The notes under the pieces: model-generated | Database searches by the model: none | The model's input: the letters and a program-made list of their open reading frames with translations, nothing else | What the model was told of the DNA's origin: nothing | Position numbers and translations under genes: made by a program | Shown: piece after piece, positions 16,601-20,951 of the stretch | Layout: each line of letters opens with the position of its first letter | How positions within the stretch are numbered: position 1 is the first letter of the stretch | Source of the DNA: Apostichopus californicus | Taxonomy: Eukaryota > Echinodermata > Holothuroidea > Aspidochirotida > Stichopodidae | DNA length: 20,951 nt | NCBI GenBank assembly: GCA_020650975.1 | Contig: JAIPMN010006347.1 | Location: forward strand, 4,307-25,257 | Reading direction: 5' to 3'

Positions 16601-17943
16601 CCTTAGCTTACTTTGCTGCGTGCACGTTTGATTACTGTGCCGATCCATCCACCGGTAATGAAAGCCTCTGTACGTCGCTGGCCTCGTATGCTCAGGCGTG
16701 TAAATATGCGAATGTGGATTTACCAGATTGGAGGCAGCAGACTCCATGCGGTAAGTCTTATAGTTGGATCTCTGTATAATTATAGTGGATGTTATATTTT
16801 CTCCAATTTGAGAGGCTATCAGATTTGTTATAAATCTCCTGGAAGCAGGTTCCAAGTTCAGAATAGCCAAAGCTCAACAATGTTTCAATTAAATGCTGCC
16901 CTCATTTATGAGTGCAGGTTGCATTTTAATAACTTTTTCTTGAACACTCAGTGAAAGATCATTTTACCGACTTGGTGGAAACTCATGAAGCCCAGAATTC
17001 ACGGAGTAAAGTCTTTTGACGAACCACGACCAAATTTAAACTAAAGGTGAAGAAAACGTATAATTTGTCCATCTTACTGTTTCAATTCACAGCACTGATA
17101 TGTCCAACAAACAGCGTCTACAAATCGTGCACATCCTCCTGCCCACCCACATGCGCAAACCATGTAGGGGATGCTTGCCATGAACCATGTGTGGAAGGCT
17201 GTGAGTGTGAAGGAGGATTCCTGCTTGAAGGTACTCAGTGCATCCTGGAGGAAGAGTGTGGTTGTTACGACGACGGAATATATTATCAGGTATGGGTGCA
17301 AATTAACTCAAATATGTCTATTTGTAATCCATCTCGTTGTGGGAATGGGAAAGATAAATAAGAGAAATAAACGAGAGAAAGGATTTATATACAGTTTGAT
17401 ATAAACAAGACAAAACTTGTATAATTTACAACAAAGCAATTTGTATGAAAATTTTCCTTGATATATCAGTTAAACAGAAAATGGGGAGAAAGTACTCAAT
17501 TTATTCTTCTCAATGTGCAGGAATATTTATTAATGGGTTTTTGTAGACATAAATCTCTACATATCAATGAAACATATTTGAATACAATTTTTTTTTTGTG
17601 TACAATGGTAACTTTATTTGTCATTGTTTTCTTATTTTACTCTATAATGTAAAGTAAAAATTTCCCAAAATTTATGACATATTATAAAGAAATATATATA
17701 TTGCATTTAATGTTGATATGTCTAAAGCTCATATATCACAAGCTTTCTTGAATTCTGCTCTTCAGCAAAACAGTCTGGAGGTACTATCAGAGGACTGTCT
17801 AATGATATGTTCCTGTAATAGTAGCAGTATTCTCTTATGTGAGGATGTGGAGTGTGATGAGCAAGCAACATGCGGTGCTAGCAATGGGCTGAGCCAGTGC
17901 TTTTGTAATTTTGGTTACACAGGAGATGGATTTACCTGCACCG
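1522..17943 (+). CDS. Partial multi-exon gene: secreted EGF / VWD-C8-TIL-E repeat protein (FCGBP, zonadhesin or Sfp1-like)
   Basis: Span of 19 exons listed separately below; only their sum (3,060 bases, about 1,020 residues) is coding. Exon phases (start-end) run 1-1, 1-1, 1-0, 0-0, 0-0, 0-1, 1-1, 1-0, 0-1, 1-1, 1-1, 1-1, 1-0, 0-0, 0-0, 0-1, 1-1, 1-0, 0-1, with no conflict. Domain order by approximate residue: EGF 1-38, EGF 39-77, VWD 78-250, C8 255-347, TIL 348-412, E plus EGF 413-476, EGF 477-513, EGF 514-550, EGF 551-590, EGF 591-628, VWD 629-797, C8 800-895, TIL 896-956, E plus EGF 957-1020. Such proteins are secreted, extensively disulfide-bonded and often form polymers, mucus or adhesives. 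The product name is inferred from architecture; FCGBP-like, zonadhesin-like, tectorin-like and sea star Sfp1-like are all possible. The 5' and 3' ends lie outside the window. Confidence 0.85.
2065..2181 (+). CDS. Exon 2: EGF module 2
   Basis: 117 bases, phase 1-1, about residues 39-77, between a CACCTGCAG acceptor and a GTACTG donor. Six cysteines in EGF spacing, with CQNGGTC (O-fucose consensus) and C-x-N-x4-Y-x-C-x-C (hydroxylation consensus, Asn version). The start reads AKDPC, so it lacks the canonical calcium-binding Asp-x-Asp/Asn-Glu. The preceding 429-base intron holds nothing I recognise. Confidence 0.88.
2440..2565 (-). CDS. Candidate exon on the minus strand, inside intron 2
   Basis: On the minus strand a pyrimidine-rich TTGCTTTCAG acceptor opens a 126-base stretch with no stop in phase 1-1, closed by GGTAAGCAAG, a good donor. 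It would encode 42 residues starting [14 protein letters not shown] and ending in QQPWNG. The D-x-x-x-x-N-P-x-C-P-x-x-I start loosely recalls the first strand of HYR (hyalin-repeat) domains, but the rest is not convincing. It could be an exon of a nested or overlapping antisense gene, a relic, or chance. Symmetric phase and two good splice sites are the only support. Confidence 0.3.
2699..2907 (+). CDS. Exon 3: VWD domain 1, first part (GDSN variant)
   Basis: 209 bases, phase 1-0, about residues 78-147. A TTTTTTGCAG acceptor precedes it and GTAAGA follows. The text begins [13 protein letters not shown] and continues with [11 protein letters not shown], the standard VWD opening in which FQG-x-C-x-Y is the hallmark. 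The usual GDPHY is replaced by GDSNF (codons at 2722-2736), so the Asp-Pro autocleavage site and the conserved His are absent. Apart from the candidate antisense exon, the 517-base intron upstream is featureless. Confidence 0.92.
3641..3745 (+). CDS. Exon 4: VWD domain 1, middle
   Basis: 105 bases, phase 0-0, about residues 148-182, between TTCTTCTCAG and GTGAGT. It encodes the mid-VWD strands, with [11 protein letters not shown] matching the usual V-x-V-N-G-x-x-V-x-L-P pattern and a final GLFV before the tryptophan strand of the next exon. Its length equals that of the paralogous exon 14. The 733-base intron upstream contains short open frames but nothing recognisable. Confidence 0.88.
3746..5258 (+). 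other. Intron 4 (1,513 bases)
   Basis: The longest intron, with a GTGAGT donor and a TTACTTACAG acceptor. It carries a G-rich block near 4300-4311, a poly-A run at about 4889-4898 and the possible reverse transcriptase remnant. No missed in-frame VWD exon was seen. Confidence 0.7.
4538..4879 (-). pseudogene. Possible non-LTR retrotransposon reverse transcriptase remnant
   Basis: A minus-strand frame of 113 codons inside intron 4. Its middle reads [17 protein letters not shown]5-KKRK and is followed by hydrophobic residues ending in [13 protein letters not shown]. This order resembles the segment downstream of the catalytic core of jockey/CR1-type reverse transcriptases: a Leu-Ser-Trp strand, a Gly-Ile-x-x-x-Leu-x-Lys-x-Arg helix, then Leu-x-x-Leu-x-x-Ser-Leu-x-x-Pro. 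No YxDD catalytic core is visible, so at most a decayed C-terminal fragment is present. The match is by eye and could be coincidental. Confidence 0.3.
5259..5426 (+). CDS. Exon 5: VWD domain 1, CGLCGNFN part
   Basis: 168 bases, phase 0-0, about residues 183-238. The acceptor is TTACTTACAG and the donor GTAAGA. It includes [15 protein letters not shown] followed by [18 protein letters not shown], the classic VWD ending (CGLCGNFN codons at 5361-5384). The CxxC in CGLC is the vicinal pair implicated in disulfide-linked multimer formation in vWF and mucins. NST is a possible N-glycosylation sequon. No feature is missing relative to the family. Confidence 0.95.
6179..6320 (+). CDS. Exon 6: VWD 1 tail and start of C8 domain 1
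   Basis: 142 bases, phase 0-1, about residues 239-285, between TTAATTAG and GTGAGT. It begins V-x-D-V-x-x-FGHSWR, the conserved F-G-x-S-W that closes VWD, then supplies three cysteines (TCP, PC, YC) leading into C8. NLS is a possible glycosylation sequon. The 752-base intron upstream holds AT-rich sequence with a pyrimidine-rich block near 5880-6000 and nothing identifiable. Confidence 0.9.
7001..7186 (+). CDS. Exon 7: C8 domain 1
   Basis: 186 bases, phase 1-1, about residues 286-347, from a TTCTCTTCAG acceptor to a GTAAAA donor. It begins [16 protein letters not shown], the standard C8 opening (G-x-F-x-x-C-H ... P-x-x-Y-F), and has six cysteines including NTC, DGC, RTC, QSC and TFC, plus the YAQSC motif. 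C8 packs against VWD and TIL to form the D-assembly. The 680-base intron upstream has nothing recognisable. Confidence 0.95.
7420..7508 (-). mobile_element. tRNA-Arg-like SINE head (minus strand)
   Basis: Read on the minus strand it contains TGGCCTAAGTGGATAA (A box, 7493-7504 plus flank) and, about 50 bases on, GGGTTCGATACC (B box, 7431-7442). The spacing and the D-arm text resemble tRNA-Arg, although the anticodon arm is degraded and slightly long. Lack of a foldable anticodon stem argues for a tRNA-derived SINE rather than a working tRNA gene. The tail and target-site duplications were not determined. Confidence 0.65.
7556..7715. repeat. Dispersed repeat, copy 1
   Basis: Shares several blocks in the same order with 18312-18480: AAAAGCT-CAGC near the left end, TGTGAAAC, then GCAATGCTGCAGCTCC followed by CTCAGC, and an ACTGTACCT block at the right end. 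The sequence between blocks diverges. No coding potential. Family unknown. Confidence 0.35.
8582..8790 (+). CDS. Exon 8: TIL domain 1
   Basis: 209 bases, phase 1-0, about residues 348-417. The acceptor is TCTTCTTCAG and the donor GTATGT. It opens [16 protein letters not shown] and has eleven cysteines in the TIL arrangement, with CVEGCEC in the middle and [12 protein letters not shown] at the end, where the next E-like module begins. The eleven cysteines and the exon boundary are identical in layout to exon 18. Confidence 0.95.
8880..9002 (+). mobile_element. 3' end of a non-LTR retrotransposon, (ATCAA)n tail
   Basis: Non-coding sequence ending in tandem ATCAA units (about 8980-9002) after a T-rich, TATATATTTATTATCTGTGG block. 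LINE 3' UTRs of marine invertebrates commonly end this way. Only the tail is recognised; no reverse transcriptase frame is seen beside it, so this is a 5'-truncated copy at best. It lies in the 905-base intron 8, which is otherwise featureless. Confidence 0.4.
9696..9873 (+). CDS. Exon 9: E-like module plus EGF_3-type EGF, assembly 1
   Basis: 178 bases, phase 0-1, about residues 418-476, between TTTTCCTCTTAG and GTATAT. After TIL it supplies a short cysteine-poor E-like segment and an EGF of the zonadhesin/tectorin type, ending [14 protein letters not shown] with the G-D-G signature. Compared with exon 19 it lacks the C-x-C pair and one further cysteine of the E-like part, so that disulfide pattern has changed in this copy. 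Confidence 0.88.
10690..10772 (+). mobile_element. LINE 3' UTR fragment (AAAGCGCTTTGAG ... TATATAAAT)
   Basis: In intron 9 (965 bases). TTTGTAAAGCGCTTTGAG is followed by GGGCTATATAAATATGAC and then a (TTA)n run at 10757-10771. This AAAGCGCTTTGA / CTATATAAAT / triplet-tail organisation is a common 3' end of CR1/L2-like LINEs and dependent SINEs in marine animals. The upstream T-rich stretch from about 10500 may belong to the same element. A 66-codon open frame at 10294-10494 resembles nothing I know. Confidence 0.5.
10839..11060 (+). CDS. Exon 10: two EGF modules, first one calcium-binding
   Basis: 222 bases, phase 1-1, about residues 477-550, from TTTATCCCAG to GTAAGT. The first EGF begins DIDEC, the canonical calcium-binding start, and has C-x-N-x4-F-x-C-x-C. 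The second begins [13 protein letters not shown], which fits both the O-glucose (C-x-S-x-P-C) and O-fucose consensus sequences, but lacks the hydroxylation site. It is the only exon here encoding two EGFs, so an intron between them has probably been lost. NGT sequons occur in each. Confidence 0.93.
11216..11227 (+). repeat. 12-base G run in intron 10
   Basis: An uninterrupted G12 preceded by GTGGGTGTGGT. Intron 10 (407 bases) is otherwise featureless. Such tracts may form quadruplexes, but only one long run is present. Confidence 0.8.
11468..11587 (+). CDS. Exon 11: EGF module 5
   Basis: 120 bases, phase 1-1, about residues 551-590, between TTTCTGCAG and GTGAGT. It starts [18 protein letters not shown]: the first cysteine loop is longer than in its neighbours. 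It carries an O-fucose consensus (CKNGATC) but the hydroxylated Asp/Asn position is Ser. NCT is a possible N-glycosylation sequon. The end is [11 protein letters not shown], a standard EGF ending. Confidence 0.9.
11885..11975 (-). mobile_element. LINE/SINE 3' end, minus strand
   Basis: A (ATA)n-rich run at about 11884-11903 is followed by TTATATAGCGC and, further on, AAGCGCTTTACAGG. On the minus strand this reads GCGCTT ... GCGCTATATAA ... (TAT)n, the same organisation as the plus-strand element at 10690-10772, so both probably belong to the same or a related family in opposite orientation. It lies in intron 11 (827 bases). Confidence 0.5.
12190..12388 (+). mobile_element. Second LINE-like 3' end with (CTGAA)n tail
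   Basis: A T-rich stretch ending ATATATTAACTGAACTGAACTT just before the acceptor of exon 12. The pentamer repeat at the end resembles the tail at 8980-9002 and suggests another truncated retroposon 3' end. Weak evidence: composition and tail only. Confidence 0.3.
12415..12528 (+). CDS. Exon 12: EGF module 6
   Basis: 114 bases, phase 1-1, about residues 591-628, from TTTTTCACCAG to GTAAAT. Six cysteines, with CQNGGTC (O-fucose consensus) and C-x-N-x4-Y-x-C-x-C (hydroxylation consensus). It begins EINPC, so the calcium-binding Glu before cysteine 1 is replaced by Pro. Same length as exon 1. It is the last EGF before the second D-assembly; the following intron of 542 bases shows nothing recognisable. 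Confidence 0.92.
13071..13273 (+). CDS. Exon 13: VWD domain 2, first part with GDPH
   Basis: 203 bases, phase 1-0, about residues 629-696, between TTTCTGTGACAG and GTAAGT. It reads [14 protein letters not shown] and then [13 protein letters not shown], a textbook VWD start. GDPH (codons 13094-13105) is the motif cleaved autocatalytically between Asp and Pro in FCGBP and MUC2. The equivalent exon 3 has GDSN. Cleaved halves normally stay linked by disulfides. Confidence 0.96.
13274..14268 (+). other. Intron 13 (995 bases), possible retroposon at its 3' end
   Basis: Bounded by GTAAGT and CCCTTTTTCAG. From about 13900 to 14180 it is less AT-rich than its surroundings, has two overlapping open frames of 85 and 91 codons with no family resemblance, and ends in an A-rich AATAAAAATAAAAATAAAT tail followed by a T run at about 14189-14198. 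A reverse-transcribed insert is possible. No target-site duplication was identified. Confidence 0.35.
14269..14373 (+). CDS. Exon 14: VWD domain 2, middle; GC donor
   Basis: 105 bases, phase 0-0, about residues 697-731, from CCCTTTTTCAG. It encodes [15 protein letters not shown] and ends VAGIYV, matching exon 4 in length, phase and strand pattern. No GT donor fits: the exon end is followed by GCAAGT, so this intron is of the GC-AG class. The paralogous exon 4 has GTGAGT in the same place. The homology-defined end makes the GC donor call fairly secure. Confidence 0.88.
14515..14743 (+). repeat. 38-base minisatellite, about six units, abutting an acceptor
   Basis: Units start at 14515, 14553, 14591, 14629, 14667 and about 14704. 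The first four are exactly 38 bases, the fifth about 37 and the sixth about 40 and more diverged. Each begins AACAAAGTAGTGTTAAG and ends in CTGTTTTGTGT. The sixth unit runs into TTTAACAG, the acceptor of exon 15, so the array fills most of this 375-base intron and its last unit supplies the polypyrimidine tract. Confidence 0.93.
14749..14910 (+). CDS. Exon 15: VWD domain 2, CGLCGNYD part
   Basis: 162 bases, phase 0-0, about residues 732-785, between TTTGTTTAACAG and GTAAGT. It includes [12 protein letters not shown] and then [12 protein letters not shown] (CGLCGNYD codons at 14839-14862), the expected VWD ending with the CxxC pair. It is two codons shorter than its paralogue exon 5. Both this exon and exon 14 are 0-0, so skipping either would keep the frame. 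Confidence 0.95.
15475..15622 (+). CDS. Exon 16: VWD 2 tail and start of C8 domain 2
   Basis: 148 bases, phase 0-1, about residues 786-834, from TTTTTTAAACAG to GTAAGC. It contains [11 protein letters not shown], the conserved VWD closing motif, then EPC and ELC, giving three cysteines as in exon 6. The frame stays open past the donor for about 90 codons, but the homologous exon plan and next-exon phase place the splice here. The 564-base intron upstream shows nothing. Confidence 0.9.
16412..16450 (+). repeat. Penelope-like hairpin with CGAAACGT
   Basis: In intron 16 (945 bases). GCCT 16412-16415 can pair with AGGC 16447-16450. Inside, TTGAAGTA precedes a hairpin (GATCC 16424-16428, loop TGCTA, GGATC 16434-16438), then CGAAACGT (16438-16445). 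The same TTGAAG-hairpin-CGAAACGT plan occurs at 699-723 with different stem bases. This covarying element recalls hammerhead-like motifs in Penelope-like retroelements, although the core is not a canonical hammerhead. Confidence 0.45.
16568..16750 (+). CDS. Exon 17: C8 domain 2
   Basis: 183 bases, phase 1-1, about residues 835-895, ending at GTAAGT. It begins [16 protein letters not shown] and has six cysteines plus YAQAC, matching exon 7. The chosen acceptor is TCTCTTTAAAG, because GVFADCH aligns with GPFSSCH. A second acceptor, TTTGCAG, 12 bases inside would start the exon at 16580 in the same frame and remove four residues. Confidence 0.92.
17093..17289 (+). CDS. Exon 18: TIL domain 2
   Basis: 197 bases, phase 1-0, about residues 896-961, from TTTCAATTCACAG to GTATGG. 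It opens [12 protein letters not shown] and has eleven cysteines in the same order as exon 8, including CVEGCEC and [12 protein letters not shown] at the end. It is four codons shorter than exon 8, in the loops. The 342-base intron upstream holds nothing recognisable. Confidence 0.95.
17766..17943 (+). CDS. Exon 19: E-like module plus EGF_3-type EGF, assembly 2
   Basis: 178 bases, phase 0-1, about residues 962-1020, between CTGCTCTTCAG and GTAAGT. It has the full E-like cysteine pattern ([11 protein letters not shown]) and an EGF ending [14 protein letters not shown]. Exactly as long as its paralogue exon 9. The phase-1 end means a further exon lies downstream, beyond what I can recognise here. 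Its 3' two-thirds have been duplicated in tandem into the next intron. The 476-base intron upstream is AT-rich and empty. Confidence 0.92.
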
Positions 17944-17989
17944 GTAAGTAAATCTCTATAATTATAATAATAATGTTCATAACATTCGT

Positions 17990-18290
17990 AGTGTTCTGAT
18001 ATGGGAGGGTGTGGAATATATGTTATGAGCATGTAACATGACTGGTGGTGACATTGGTATTAACCAATGTTTTTTGTGACTTTTGGTTTTATATGCAGGA
18101 GATGGTTTTGCATGTACGGGTTAAGAATAACCCTCAATTGACATTGTTGTAAAACCAACAGTGTTCTGATATGCATAAACATGGAATGTGATGAGCATGT
18201 AACATGTAGTACTAGCTGTGGTTTTAACCAATGTTTTTGTGACCTTGGTTTACACAGGAGATGGATTTGCATGTAAGGGTTAAGAACAGC
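17990..18290 (+). pseudogene. Two decayed tandem copies of the 3' part of exon 19
   Basis: Copies begin at 17990 and 18160 (AGTGTTCTGATATG), each matching exon 19 from 17826 through its donor, with periods of 164 and 170 bases. Recognisable in both: TGAGCATGTAACATG, CAATGTTTTTTGTGAC / CAATGTTTTTGTGAC, and CAGGAGATGG-TTTGCATGTA-GGGTTAAGAA. Insertions near the GGTT block shift the frame, and GGTAAG has become GGTTAAG, creating a stop and weakening the donor. They are relics, not functional exons. Confidence 0.85.
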
Positions 18291-18311
18291 CATGTAAAAG
18301 ACTATGTAAAA

Positions 18312-18480
18312 AGGAAAAGCTGCAGCAGCTGCAAACTACCTCTTGGCTAGGATGATAACCTGCAGTGCCTATATTGTGTGAAACTGTTGAGTACAGTAGA
18401 TTATATCCTCTGCAGCCAGGCTGCATGATGCTGCAGCCCCTCAGCCATCCTACTTTTAACAGTGTATCTGTACCTTCAGT
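18312..18480. repeat. Dispersed repeat, copy 2
   Basis: Shares ordered blocks with 7556-7715: GGAAAAGCTGCAGC at the left, TGTGTGAAACTGTTGAG, then GATGCTGCAGCCCCTCAGCCAT and a right-hand GTGTATCTGTACCT block. It is rich in CTGCAG. Diverged; family and boundaries unknown. Confidence 0.35.
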
Positions 18481-20845
18481 AAATGCTTTTATGACCACTG
18501 TGAGTATTTCCATGTAATGCTTCTGGGTGTAGCTTTTTCAATCCCCTAATAGATAAGAGATTATTTATTCAAGGACTATAATTATATTTCTTCATTTTTC
18601 AAAGTTTAGATGTTGTAAGTTTAATTTACCAAGTTAACCTGCACTCAAAATGACTTGTTATCCTCTTGCTCATGTATATAAAATGGTAATAAAGGTACTC
18701 AATAGTAGCTACATGTCATGAAAACATATTTAACTATTCTATGTCAAACAGGGGTGCCTCTTGACATGATTCTGAATTCTTCTTGTATTTTACACATAAA
18801 ATATTTGCGAGTGGGTTGAGTCACTTGAAGGTTAAAGGATGATGATTTCAGGAGTCAGTTACATGGTGGATTAAAGTTCAAGTGGGTTACAGGGTTTGGG
18901 TAAATATTTGGCAAGACGGTCATGTATTGAAAACTGGATGGTTAAGTCAACTGTTACTCGGTCAGCGTGGGAGGAGATTACAATCTCTTAGCTCTGTTTG
19001 TATATACCTAAACCTGTCATTCTTCAAATATTCTTGTGCAATTAATTCTTGTCATGCATATATTGAATTAAGGTATAGTTTACCTGTATTTGAGAGAATG
19101 TACCAATGTCATTGATAAGTAACCTTGATAGTTCAGGCAGAGTCGATCCCTCTGGCGTGCTTACGTCATAGCGTCTGTTTGAGGATAAGGTAGGGTACCA
19201 AAGTCTGTGGCGTGGGCGTAGGTTCGTTATCAAAGTCATGTCTCGACCCGATCAACATCCTAAGTTAGTAACCAGCAATGTTATTGGTTGGAAATGCAGT
19301 AGGGTTTAAATATGAAACAGCTTTATACACTTACTATGATGGACACCATTGGCATGGATTGCGTAATCTCTCTTCTTCAAATCTCGTTCTGCGTTATCTA
19401 CAGTAGTTACAATGCATTTTGCAGCAACCGATACAAAGTAACAAATGACGCACAAATTTGGTGAGGCTTGAAAATGTTGTAGTCAACCAACTACATAGCA
19501 TATATATATAGCCATCTGTGGTAAAATGCTACCTTAAGTTGCTATTTTATGTTCTTTGAGCAGCCTATCACAGAACATGACATTAAAAGCTTGCCCTAAT
19601 GGGGAAAAGGGAGTCCTCAATTCAAGAGGAACATGTGGGAAAACAATTAGGTTCCTTTCTGTTGAGGGGAAGGGGGGGGGGGAGGGTCTCACTTCAAGGT
19701 TAGTTCCTAATTTGATGGGTAATAATTGTGTAAACTGTTTGTACACCATCTAATGGTATGTTGTTTATAAATGATGAAAAAGGAGTAAAGAATTATAGTA
19801 GCAAATGATGGTATCTTCTGTTAACCTCTCAGCAAAACTAGCAGCCAGATACATGACATGTTTAAAGTGCTGCATGTACTGTTACAAGGGCAAAAATAAA
19901 GCACACTATATATTAATATAATCAACTAAAGATGTTAGTTTACTTGTACTCTCTGTTACATTCAAATGATGGAAGTCAAAAACTATTGAATGGGATGTCA
20001 TTGATCAGTTAAACCTTTGCTAATAATAGGTTTATTTTAATAGAAAAAACTGAAGAATTGTTCTATCCTATTGTCGGTATTCTACTATTTCAGATATTCA
20101 AAAATGTGGATTAAAAGACTGAATTTGTCAAATATATATAACATAAAGTTGAACCATCGTGCGTTCGTATAAATAATTTTGTTTCACGATCCGAAATTTC
20201 AACATTATATTTCATTACATTTAGATTCATGGATGCAATTGGATTGTCTTCTTGTAAAAAGTACATTCTTGTGATCAATACACAGTTAAGTCAGTTTTAC
20301 CATGTACGTGGGTTGCATTATACTTTGGCTTCCTATCAAAATCAAATTCCAAAGTATAATAAATACTGTTAGTGATTAGTAGATGACTCTTTATCTTTTC
20401 CCTTTGCAGTCTGTTTAAATTAACTCCGACATTCCTTCATTATCACATTCCAAAATATACAACTCCAACCTGTAGACCATAGACTCATAAAAATAAGCAT
20501 TTTCAAGTGCTAGCTGGGTGGGTGGATTATCTCAGGTGATCATTATTATCGTTACAGTTTATAAGTTCAATATTGTCAGAGTAAATGTTCGGTGAGTCGG
20601 TCTTGAGACCTTCAGGATAACCTTTAAAGAGTGAGTGACACAACGTTAATATTTTATTTGCTAATGAAGACCAGTCATGATTTTTATCTTTCTTAATCAA
20701 GATCTTCTTCATTGCCAACTAAGCTATAGTTAAGAGTTACTTGACATTGGATGTTTAAAAATTTTCTAATCACTGCATATATGCATATATAATTGAAATT
20801 GTTGTGAGTTGGGAAATCCAGAACAGTGGAAAAACTTCCAGCCTC

Positions 20846-20903
20846 CACTGGGAATCAAACCTGGGCCTCCCGCTATATATGCGGACACTCTAACTAACTA
20901 AAT
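20846..20903 (-). mobile_element. tRNA-derived repeat (SINE head), minus strand
   Basis: On the minus strand: TTAGTTAGTTAGAGTG (A-box-like), then TCCGC, a 7-base ATATATA loop, GCGGG, and AGGTTTGATTCCC (B box; plus 20850-20862). The anticodon arm and T arm can be drawn, and the loop would give anticodon ATA, but the A box is imperfect and no acceptor stem was verified. A tRNA-derived SINE or tRNA pseudogene is likelier than a working tRNA. Confidence 0.55.
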
Positions 20904-20951
20904 ATGTTCTTGTATGTCCAGAGGCTCAAAGCTGTTATGGAAGGTCGTATA

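Larger units (their letters stand above)
18291..20951. other. Non-coding region 3' of the last recognised exon
   Basis: About 2.6 kb without a cysteine-rich exon on either strand. It holds the second dispersed repeat copy (18312-18480), an 11-base G run at 19672-19682 and a tRNA-like repeat at the end. A less AT-rich stretch at about 19130-19260 has no frame I recognise. Probably the start of a long intron, since exon 19 ends in phase 1 with a good donor. Confidence 0.6.

Noticed and set aside
18060..18293. Minus-strand open frame
   Set aside because: It is the antisense shadow of the decayed tandem exon copies.
19556..19753. Plus-strand frame as a terminal exon
   Set aside because: No domain pattern, contains a G run, and does not give a supported phase-1 start.
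20846..20903. Functional tRNA gene
   Set aside because: A box is imperfect and no acceptor stem could be verified.
1..20951. CRISPR array, operon or prokaryotic system
   Set aside because: Intron-split cysteine-rich exons with consistent GT/GC-AG splice sites show eukaryotic DNA; the only short-period array is an intronic minisatellite without unique spacers.

Overview
This window looks like an internal piece of one large, intron-rich eukaryotic gene on the plus strand. I assembled 19 consecutive coding exons between 1522 and 17943. They are joined by 18 introns (342 to 1,513 bases) whose phases all agree, giving 3,060 coding bases (about 1,020 residues) in one open frame. Neither the start codon nor the stop codon lies in the window: exon 1 opens in phase 1 inside an EGF module, and exon 19 ends in phase 1 at a good donor. 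AT-rich introns, many decayed retroelements and a secreted EGF/VWD/C8/TIL protein suggest a marine invertebrate deuterostome, most likely an echinoderm. That assignment is an inference from content, not a species identification.

Layout: 1-1521 is non-coding and contains a large hairpin-like repeat. 1522-2181 encodes two EGF modules. 2699-9873 encodes a D-assembly: VWD (4 exons), C8, TIL, and an E/EGF module. 10839-12528 encodes four more EGF modules. 13071-17943 encodes a second D-assembly with the same exon plan. 17990-18290 holds two decayed tandem copies of the last exon's 3' half. 18291-20951 shows no convincing exon and ends in a tRNA-like repeat.

Function: EGF strings plus VWD-C8-TIL-E assemblies are typical of secreted, disulfide-linked proteins that multimerise or form gels, such as FCGBP, zonadhesin, tectorin, vWF and gel-forming mucins, and of echinoderm adhesive proteins of the sea star footprint protein 1 (Sfp1) type. 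Both D-assemblies carry the CGLCGN motif. Only the second keeps the GDPH motif, which undergoes autocatalytic Asp-Pro cleavage in FCGBP and MUC2. The first has GDSN there.

Most notable signals: an evident tandem duplication of a seven-exon module, a GC-AG intron whose 3' end is a 38-base minisatellite running into the acceptor, decayed tandem copies of an exon fragment, and an exon-like reading frame on the minus strand inside intron 2. The introns also hold retroelement debris: Penelope-like motifs, tRNA-derived SINEs, LINE 3' ends and a possible reverse transcriptase remnant.
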